Of a stretch of DNA of 5,702 nucleotides, positions 1-4,330 are shown one piece after another. The notes beneath the pieces were generated by a model that saw nothing but the letters and a program-made list of their open reading frames with translations, was not told the origin of the DNA and ran no database searches. Position numbers and translations under genes: made by a program. The DNA is from an uncultured Clostridia bacterium. Lineage in GTDB: Bacteria > Bacillota > Clostridia > Oscillospirales > Oscillospiraceae. Every line of letters starts with the position of its first letter. Position 1 is the first letter of the stretch. The stretch is from NCBI GenBank assembly GCA_947167725.1, contig CAMVJF010000120.1, positions 1-5,702 of the forward strand. The letters run 5' to 3'.

Positions 1-605
1 ACGCCGTTGATGATGTTGTCGTAGAACTTGGGCTTCATCAGCACCTTGTCGATGCGCAGGATGAAGTGCGCGCCGTACTGGCTGGTGATGCCGTTGAAGT
101 TTTTGTAGGGGGGCGGATAGCAGCCGTCCTCGAGCTTGCGGCCGATGTCCTCGTCGGCGTTCTCCAGCTCGCTGACCCAGGTGCACTCGAAGACCTGATA
201 GGCCTCGGCGACCACCTTCGGGCGCGGCGTGGAGGGATCGGCCTCGATGCACAGGCCGTCCTCCAGCGTGAAGCCGAAGTTTTTCATCTTCTCCGCCGGA
301 GTGTCGCCGGGCCAGCCCTGGGCGACGATCTTCTTGTGATAGCCGCGCCCCTCGGGCATGAAGTTGATGGCGACCTGTTTTCTGCCCGCCAGCAGATGCT
401 GGGCGGTGTTGGAGCTGTTGCGCGCCTCGAGGATCATGGCGTAGTAGCCCTTGCCCGCGATGTAGTAGGGGAAGCACAGGGAATAGGAGCCCACGGAGGT
501 GCTGCCGTCCTCGGCCAGGGTCGAGAGCATCACGGTCGGCATCGGGATATACGAGCTGGTCTGATAGAAGTTGTCTACGATGCGCAGGTCTTTGAAGCTG
601 CTCAT
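1..605 (-). CDS. Flavin reductase-like (FMN-binding split-barrel) protein, C-terminus cut by window start
   Basis: No complete frame exists because the gene runs off the left edge; 201 codons are visible from ATG at 605-603. Residues 18-85 have the look of the DIM6/NTAB flavin reductase-like family: a Pro-rich start (SYIPMPTVMLSTL, 18-30), an acidic turn AEDGS (31-35), then GSYSLCFPYY (39-48) and ARNSSNTAQHLL (61-72), where FMN phosphate and ring contacts usually lie in such barrels. Proteins of this fold bind FMN and either reduce it with NAD(P)H or use it for electron transfer; the substrate cannot be told here. It has no signal peptide, so it is probably cytoplasmic. A GAGGA ribosome binding site (617-613) lies 7 bases before the start, inside the end of the upstream membrane-protein gene, and the ATG overlaps that gene's TGA as ATGA, implying coupled translation. 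Family call is by eye; a plain FMN-binding role without reductase activity is possible. Confidence 0.72.
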   Translation of the reverse strand, partial: MSSFKDLRIVDNFYQTSSYIPMPTVMLSTLAEDGSTSVGSYSLCFPYYIAGKGYYAMILEARNSSNTAQHLLAGRKQVAINFMPEGRGYHKKIVAQGWPGDTPAEKMKNFGFTLEDGLCIEADPSTPRPKVVAEAYQVFECTWVSELENADEDIGRKLEDGCYPPPYKNFNGITSQYGAHFILRIDKVLMKPKFYDNIING

Positions 606-1327
606 GGTTCTTTCCTCACTTTCGTATATAAAAAGGATGATTGCGCTGTTTCACGCTTCCGCGCGTAGAGCAGGAAGCACAGGACCATGCAGACCTCGCC
701 GAACATACTGATGTAGAAGATGAGGTCGAAGTTGCCGGTAGCGGGACCGAGCGCCGAAAAGGCGAACATCAGGAGGCCCGAAAGGAAAAGCAGCGGCGTC
801 TTTTGTCTGATCCAGACGACGATGCCCGCGAGGATCAGCGGCACGACCGTGCCGTAGGAGAGCACGCCGCTGACGGCCTTCGCCCATCCGGGCGTGCCGT
901 CGCCTGAGGTGTAGCGCACGACCCCCGCGACCTGCTGCGGCACGAGCTCGGTCGCGAAGCCCTCGGCGATGCCGAACGCGATCAGCACGCCGGTAAAGAC
1001 CCAGACAGCCGTCTTCCAGCGCTTGCCAAGCCCCAGCGCATAGACGCAGATCGGGAAAAGCAGCGGGATCAGCGCGCCGTGGAACACGAAGCGCAGGCGG
1101 CTGTACGGCAGGATCGCCTCGGGGAGCTCGACGGAGGCGCCGAGCGCGAGGATCAGCGCGTCGTAGAAAAGCCCGACCGCCACGAGGCAGGTCAGCAGAT
1201 AGAGGATATTATTCTTTTTGTCCTCGCTCCGCGCGTATCTCCGCCAGGCGAGGATCGCGATCAGCGCCTGGATCGCGGTGATGACGCGCAGCCCCATAGG
1301 GCAGGAGGCGAGCAGCAGCTCCCTCAT
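602..1327 (-). CDS. Uncharacterised seven-helix membrane protein
   Basis: I do not recognise this family. The 241-residue product is almost entirely hydrophobic, with about seven predicted helices near residues 11-28, 41-63, 78-100, 106-124, 150-173, 178-195 and 203-221. Basic clusters (RRYARSEDKK after helix 1, GKRWK after helix 3, RQK after helix 5, RKRE and KVRK after helix 7) put the odd loops and the C-terminus inside, so the N-terminus is outside. The longest outside loop is 125-149. A longer frame begins at GTG 1336, but that codon sits inside the Shine-Dalgarno run GAGAGGTGA (1341-1333), which is correctly spaced (6 bases from GAGGTG) for ATG at 1327; I therefore start at 1327. It is the first gene of an operon with the flavin reductase-like gene and is served by the promoter at 1385-1413. 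A sensor, a membrane anchor or a transporter are all possible; no catalytic motif is evident. Confidence 0.8.
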   Translation of the reverse strand: MRELLLASCPMGLRVITAIQALIAILAWRRYARSEDKKNNILYLLTCLVAVGLFYDALILALGASVELPEAILPYSRLRFVFHGALIPLLFPICVYALGLGKRWKTAVWVFTGVLIAFGIAEGFATELVPQQVAGVVRYTSGDGTPGWAKAVSGVLSYGTVVPLILAGIVVWIRQKTPLLFLSGLLMFAFSALGPATGNFDLIFYISMFGEVCMVLCFLLYARKRETAQSSFLYTKVRKEP

Positions 1328-1332
1328 CGTAG

Positions 1333-1341
1333 TCACCTCTC
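1333..1341 (-). promoter_or_regulatory. Shine-Dalgarno that sets the membrane-protein start
   Basis: GAGAGGTGA on the minus strand is a near-perfect anti-16S match. It lies 5-6 bases before ATG 1327 and physically contains the competing GTG 1336-1334, so it rules out the longer reading frame. Confidence 0.75.
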
Positions 1342-1384
1342 TTGTCTGTTTTCGGCCGTTTCAAAGCGGTTTTCTTCTATTTCA

Positions 1385-1413
1385 AGTATAAGTCGAATGG
1401 TTAAGATTGTCAA
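1385..1413 (-). promoter_or_regulatory. Consensus sigma-70/sigma-A promoter for the leftward operon
   Basis: On the minus strand TTGACA (1413-1408) is followed by a 17-bp spacer and TATACT (1390-1385). Both hexamers and the spacing are at or near consensus, predicting a start near 1378 and a leader of about 50 bases before the membrane-protein gene. The -35 box lies within a small palindrome, GATTGTCAATC (1405-1415), which could be an operator half or chance. Confidence 0.85.
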
Positions 1414-1426
1414 TCGCAACAGCGTC

Positions 1427-1455
1427 TTTACAGGGCGGCGCGGTTTTGCTATAAT
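1427..1455 (+). promoter_or_regulatory. Extended -10 sigma-70/sigma-A promoter for the aldo/keto reductase
   Basis: TTTACA (1427-1432), a 17-bp spacer, and TATAAT (1450-1455) preceded by TG-C (1447-1449, an extended -10). The predicted start is near 1462, giving a leader of about 47 bases. Only 13 bp separate its -35 box from that of the divergent leftward promoter, so one bound protein could affect both. Confidence 0.85.
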
Positions 1456-1465
1456 GGCCCTGTAA
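1428..1465. repeat. Perfect 9-bp inverted repeat straddling the rightward promoter
   Basis: TTACAGGGC (1428-1436) and GCCCTGTAA (1457-1465) are exact reverse complements with 20 bp between. The left arm covers most of the -35 box, the -10 box is enclosed, and the right arm covers the predicted transcription start. Arm centres are 29 bp apart, near three helical turns, so both arms would face the same side of the DNA. This fits a repressor operator better than an RNA hairpin, since the left arm is upstream of the transcript. The regulator is unknown. Confidence 0.6.
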
Positions 1466-1508
1466 GGTTTGAAAACAGGCGCTTTTTTTATTTTTCGGAG
1501 GGATAAAT

Positions 1509-2537
1509 ATGAAAACGATACCACTCGGCAGCACCGGCTTGACCGTCACGAAAACGGCGATGGGCTGTCTGCCGCTGCAGCGCTGCGACAGGGACTACGG
1601 CGTCCGTCTCCTGCGTGCCGCCTTCGAGGGCGGCATCCGCTATTTCGACACCGCCAACGCGTACAGCGACAGCGAGGAAAAGATCGGTCTTGCGCTGAGC
1701 GGCGTGCGAGACAGGATCGTTCTCTCGACCAAGAGCCGCGCCTGGGACCGCGAGGGCATCCTCCGGCACATCGAGAACAGCCTGCGCGTAATGAAAACCG
1801 ACTATATCGACCTCTTCCAGTTCCACCAGGCGCCCGAGATGCCCGACCCGAACGATCCCAACGGCGCCTACGCCGGCGCGCTGGAGGCAAAGCGGCGCGG
1901 CTGGATCGGCCACATCGGCGTCACGACGCACCGCGTCGGCGTGGCCGAGCAGTGCATCGAATCCGGTTATTTCGAGACGCTGCAGTTCCCCTTCAGCTAC
2001 ATTTCCGCCGACCGGGATCTCGCCCTGGCCGAGAAGTGCAGGGCCGCCGGGATGGGCATGATCGCCATGAAGGGTCTCGCGGGCGGTCTTCTGACCAATC
2101 CGCGCGCCTGCCACGCCTTTATGAAGCAGTATGACAACGTCGTGCCGATCTGGGGCATCCAGTATCTCGAGGAGCTCGAGCAGTGGCTCGCCGTGTCCGA
2201 GGAGGACCCGGACATGGACGAGGAGCTCGCCGCCGTCATCAGGGCCGACCGTCAGGAGCTCGCGGGCAGCTTCTGCCGCGGCTGCGGCTACTGCATGCCA
2301 TGCCCCGCCGGGATCGAGATCCGCAACTGTGCGCGCATGGACCGTCTGCTGCGCCGTTCGCCGTGGCAGAAGTACATGACCCCGGAGTGGCAGGAGAAAA
2401 TGAACCAGATCGAAAACTGCATCGGCTGCCGGAGCTGCGCGCGCAAATGCCCCTACCAGCTGGACACGCCGAACCTGCTGAAATACATGCTCAAGGATTA
2501 CCGGGAGTTCTACGAGTCCCACAAGGATCAGCTCTGA
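1509..2537 (+). CDS. Aldo/keto reductase with C-terminal 4Fe-4S domain
   Basis: The 342-residue protein begins as a classical aldo/keto reductase TIM barrel (about 1-230), a family that reduces carbonyls with NAD(P)H. The catalytic tetrad is intact: Asp47 and Tyr52 in YFDTANAYSDSEEKIG, Lys75 in LSTKS, His106 in FQFHQAP. About residues 250-325 form a ferredoxin-like domain with Cys256, 259, 262, 265 and 274 (CGYCMPCPAGI) and Cys304, 307, 310 and 314 (CxxCxxCxxxCP), enough for two 4Fe-4S clusters. This architecture matches the COG1453-type reductases of anaerobes, in which electrons may pass through ferredoxin-like centres; the substrate is not known. GGAGGG (1497-1502) is 6 bases before ATG 1509. 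The gene has its own promoter, possibly repressed through the inverted repeat at 1428-1465, and ends at the shared terminator, so it is probably a single-gene unit. It appears complete and undamaged. Confidence 0.95.
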   Translation: MKTIPLGSTGLTVTKTAMGCLPLQRCDRDYGVRLLRAAFEGGIRYFDTANAYSDSEEKIGLALSGVRDRIVLSTKSRAWDREGILRHIENSLRVMKTDYIDLFQFHQAPEMPDPNDPNGAYAGALEAKRRGWIGHIGVTTHRVGVAEQCIESGYFETLQFPFSYISADRDLALAEKCRAAGMGMIAMKGLAGGLLTNPRACHAFMKQYDNVVPIWGIQYLEELEQWLAVSEEDPDMDEELAAVIRADRQELAGSFCRGCGYCMPCPAGIEIRNCARMDRLLRRSPWQKYMTPEWQEKMNQIENCIGCRSCARKCPYQLDTPNLLKYMLKDYREFYESHKDQL

Positions 2538-2551
2538 GAGCGCCGAAAAGG

Positions 2552-2589
2552 AAAAGAGGCTGCGAAACCATGGTTTCGCAGCCTCTTTT
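2552..2589. terminator. Bidirectional intrinsic terminator, perfect 38-bp palindrome
   Basis: Bases 2552-2570 and 2571-2589 are exact reverse complements: an AAAAGAGGCTGCGAAACCA arm and its mirror. The hairpin has a GC-rich lower half (GAGGCTGCG/CGCAGCCTC) and ends in TTTT read in either direction. It lies 14 bases after the aldo/keto reductase stop, and on the other strand the carbonic anhydrase TAA (2590-2588) overlaps its edge, so it serves both convergent genes. Confidence 0.92.
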
Positions 2590-3124
2590 AATCCTTGAGG
2601 AAGCGCAGCTCGCCCGTGAGGATGTCGTAGACGGCGCCGGCGATCCGCGCGACGCCCGCCTCGGGGTGTCCGGCGAATTCCTCCCGCAGCCGCGTAACTG
2701 CGTGCGCCGCGTTCTTCTCGCAGGCGCGCAGAGGGTCGCGCTCCTCGCCGATCGCAAGACGGATCTCGTCGGTGATATAGCCGATAAAGCCGCCGCTCTC
2801 TCCGGCGAGCGCCGCGCCGACCGCGCCGCAGCCGGTATGCCCGAGGACGACGACCAGCGGGCAGTGCAGGTGCGCTGCGGCGTACTCGACGCTGCCGAGC
2901 TGGTGGCGGTCCAGCACGTTGCCCGCCACGCGGATCACGAAGAGCTCGCCGAGGGCGGCGCCGAAGATACGCTCGGGGATCACGCGCGAATCCGAGCAGC
3001 AGATCACGATCGCCCAGGGCTTCTGTCCCTGCAGGGCAGTCGTCTCGCGCAGCGCGGCGTCCTCCGCGGCGCGGGAGAGCGCCGCGCGCGCCGCCAGCCG
3101 TTCGATCAGATCGTTATGTTCCAT
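2588..3124 (-). CDS. Beta-class carbonic anhydrase
   Basis: This 178-residue cytoplasmic zinc enzyme interconverts CO2 and bicarbonate. The beta-class signature is complete: CCSDSR with zinc ligand Cys43 and the Asp45/Arg47 dyad, then GHTGCGA with His96 and Cys99 as remaining ligands. RVAGNV (65-70) and QLGSVEYAA (75-83) are also typical of the fold. It is slightly short for the class, which usually exceeds 190 residues, but reaches its natural end. AGGAGG (3138-3133) lies 8 bases before ATG 3124. It follows the AEC permease with only 4 bases between, and its ribosome binding site sits within the permease's last codons, so the two are almost certainly co-transcribed and perhaps coupled. Its stop codon overlaps the terminator palindrome. 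A link between the permease's substrate and CO2/bicarbonate supply is inference; the operon could equally just supply bicarbonate for carboxylation. Confidence 0.95.
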   Translation of the reverse strand: MEHNDLIERLAARAALSRAAEDAALRETTALQGQKPWAIVICCSDSRVIPERIFGAALGELFVIRVAGNVLDRHQLGSVEYAAAHLHCPLVVVLGHTGCGAVGAALAGESGGFIGYITDEIRLAIGEERDPLRACEKNAAHAVTRLREEFAGHPEAGVARIAGAVYDILTGELRFLKD

Positions 3125-3128
3125 TCTG

Positions 3129-4031
3129 TCAGCCTCCTATGATTTTGGCCCACAGCGGCAGCGTCAGGGCCGAGAGCGCCGTGGAGAGGAAGATCAGCTT
3201 GGCCGAGAGTTCCCGGTTGCCGCCGTAGATCGTGCAGAGCATCGTCGAATTCGTCGCGGCGGGCATGGCCGCCATCAGCACGAGCGTACTCTTGAGCACG
3301 CCGTCCGCCTCCGCGCCGCGCAGCAGAAGCAGCGCAAGCGCGGCCAGACCGAGCAGCCTCAGCAGCACATAGGGGATCGCGCGCCACTCGCCGAAGAGCG
3401 AGCGCAGCGGCACGCCGCCGAGCACCGAGCCGATGATGAGCATCGCGCAGGGTGAGGTCGCCTGGCCGAGGAAGGCACAGCCGTCGAGCACGAGCGAGGG
3501 CACGCGGATGCGCAGCATGTAGAGGATCGCGGCGGTGAGCCCGGCGAGAAAGGCCGGATTGAGGATCTTCCTCCACGGCAGCTTGCCCGCGAGCAGATAC
3601 ACGCCGAGCGAGAAGCAGATCAGATTATAGGGGATGTTCAGCAGCGAGGCGTAGAAGGCCGCCGACGGCCCCAGCACCGCGGTGCAGACCGGGATGCCGA
3701 TATAGGTCACGTTGCCGCACATCAGCTCGAAAACGTAGACGCCGCGGTCGTTCCCCGGCGCGCGGATCACGAAGGCGAAGAGCAGCGCGGCAAGGCCGCT
3801 GAAGAGGAAGAGCAGCGCGCTCAGACCCAGGGCGAGCAGCACGCCGCCCGCCTCCACGTCCGCGGGCGTGGAGAGGATCGCGGAGAAGAGATAGAAGGGC
3901 AGGATCAGCTTCACCACGAGATTCGACAGCGTCCCGGTACCCTTCTCGCTGAGCACGCCGAGACGGCGGCAGGCGAAGCCCGCGGCGATGCCGATGAATA
4001 TGACGATGATCTGGTGCAGCGCGGCGGACAC
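3129..4031 (-). CDS. AEC-family (auxin efflux carrier/malate permease-like) transporter
   Basis: A 300-residue integral membrane protein with about ten hydrophobic segments in two halves, as in the AEC family, whose bacterial members include malate and malonate carriers. Family-like features are the N-terminal GIAAGFACRRLGVLSE (14-29), KLILPFYLFSAIL (41-53), the discontinuous-helix motif GNVTYIGIP (106-114) and its C-terminal counterpart MPAATNSTML (256-265). The length is normal for the family, and no fused regulatory domain is seen. A longer frame starts at TTG 4037, but the ribosome binding site GGGGAG (4043-4038) abuts it with no spacing, whereas GTG 4031 lies 6 bases downstream of it; I take GTG as the start. 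It is the first gene of the operon with carbonic anhydrase. The substrate cannot be read from sequence; a mono- or dicarboxylate is the family expectation. Confidence 0.9.
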   Translation of the reverse strand: MSAALHQIIVIFIGIAAGFACRRLGVLSEKGTGTLSNLVVKLILPFYLFSAILSTPADVEAGGVLLALGLSALLFLFSGLAALLFAFVIRAPGNDRGVYVFELMCGNVTYIGIPVCTAVLGPSAAFYASLLNIPYNLICFSLGVYLLAGKLPWRKILNPAFLAGLTAAILYMLRIRVPSLVLDGCAFLGQATSPCAMLIIGSVLGGVPLRSLFGEWRAIPYVLLRLLGLAALALLLLRGAEADGVLKSTLVLMAAMPAATNSTMLCTIYGGNRELSAKLIFLSTALSALTLPLWAKIIGG

Positions 4032-4037
4032 GGTCAA

Positions 4038-4043
4038 CTCCCC
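4038..4043 (-). promoter_or_regulatory. Shine-Dalgarno favouring a GTG start for the AEC permease
   Basis: GGGGAG on the minus strand is 6 bases from GTG 4031 and directly adjacent to TTG 4037. Only the GTG has workable spacing, which shortens the protein by two residues to 300. Confidence 0.7.
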
Positions 4044-4062
4044 TTTTGTTCTGTTTTTTTCC

Positions 4063-4091
4063 AGTATACCATGCCCCGGCGCATTAGGGAA
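4063..4091 (-). promoter_or_regulatory. Extended -10 promoter for the permease/carbonic anhydrase operon
   Basis: TATACT (4068-4063) is preceded on the minus strand by TG-G (4071-4069), an extended -10. At 17 bp upstream lies TTCCCT (4091-4086), a poor -35, so the promoter would rely on the extended -10 or an activator. The predicted start is near 4056, leaving about 25 bases before GTG 4031. Confidence 0.65.
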
Positions 4092-4116
4092 GAGCTCACG
4101 GGAAATGAAAAAAAGA

Positions 4117-4145
4117 TTTACAGAAAAGGTCGGATTTGATAAAAT
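4117..4145 (+). promoter_or_regulatory. Extended -10 promoter for the KimA-like gene
   Basis: TTTACA (4117-4122), 17-bp spacer, TAAAAT (4140-4145) with an upstream TG-A (4137-4139). The predicted start is at about 4151-4154, some 180 bases before the coding start. It lies back to back with the leftward permease promoter, without overlap. Confidence 0.75.
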
Positions 4146-4150
4146 ATATT

Positions 4151-4330
4151 GTCAGTGAGGGTGATTCTCTCACAGCAAACTCGTTTTTCACGGAGCGGGG
4201 AAAAGGCCGGACGCCGTTCCTCCCCGTTCTGCTTCCGTCGGATCCGCGTGCCGATCCCGTTGCGGCGGCGATCTGCCGCGTCCCGGTATCGTTCTGCGGC
4301 AAGCTCCGTTTTATGAAAGGTGGAACTGCA
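4151..4330 (+). ncRNA. Structured 5' leader, candidate riboswitch upstream of the KimA-like gene
   Basis: About 180 untranslated bases separate the promoter from the coding start. Pairings visible by eye: a 7-bp hairpin 4155-4161/4167-4173; a 7-bp helix ACGGAGC (4190-4196) with GCTCCGT (4303-4309) that would close a 120-nt domain ending just before the ribosome binding site; inside it GGGGA (4197-4201)/TCCCC (4221-4225), GGATC (4240-4244)/GATCC (4253-4257) and GCGGC (4262-4266)/GCCGC (4275-4279), together a four-way junction. Alternatives exist: 4190-4201 can instead fold with 4221-4238 as a local hairpin, and 4274-4279 can pair with 4296-4301. B. subtilis kimA (ydaO) is controlled by a c-di-AMP riboswitch, so a similar role is a reasonable guess, but I cannot recognise the ydaO consensus here. 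High GC makes chance pairing easier. Confidence 0.5.
4318..4323 (+). promoter_or_regulatory. Shine-Dalgarno for the KimA-like gene
   Basis: AGGTGG lies 7 bases before TTG 4331, the favoured start. An in-frame ATG at 4313 would add six residues but has no ribosome binding site and would place this AGGTGG inside the coding region. GTTCCTCC (4216-4223) in the leader can pair with GGTGGAAC (4319-4326) at seven of eight positions, a possible sequestering contact. Confidence 0.6.

Noticed and set aside
66..668. A 200-codon plus-strand open frame at the left edge
   Set aside because: It is the antisense shadow of the flavin reductase-like gene; its product is low-complexity Ala/Gly/Leu/Arg-rich, and the minus strand shows a clear family and ribosome binding site.
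1459..1489. Possible attenuator: CCTGT...ACAGG followed by a T-run in the aldo/keto reductase leader
   Set aside because: The stem is only 5 bp with an 11-base loop, and the predicted start near 1462 would leave out part of its 5' arm.
2166..2181. Palindrome-like CTCGAGGAGCTCGAG
   Set aside because: It lies within the reductase coding sequence (LEELEQ codons) and is explained by codon choice for repeated Leu-Glu.
1488..2522. A 344-codon minus-strand frame opposite the aldo/keto reductase
   Set aside because: The plus-strand protein has an intact catalytic tetrad and cysteine motifs; the antisense frame is a GC-bias artefact with no recognisable domain.
2183..3142. A 319-codon plus-strand frame crossing the terminator
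   Set aside because: It runs out of frame through the reductase's 3' end, the terminator palindrome and antisense to carbonic anhydrase; no ribosome binding site or domain.
4151..4330. Direct call of a ydaO (c-di-AMP) riboswitch
   Set aside because: The gene context is right, but the conserved segments I remember are absent or in the wrong order, so only an unassigned structured leader is reported.
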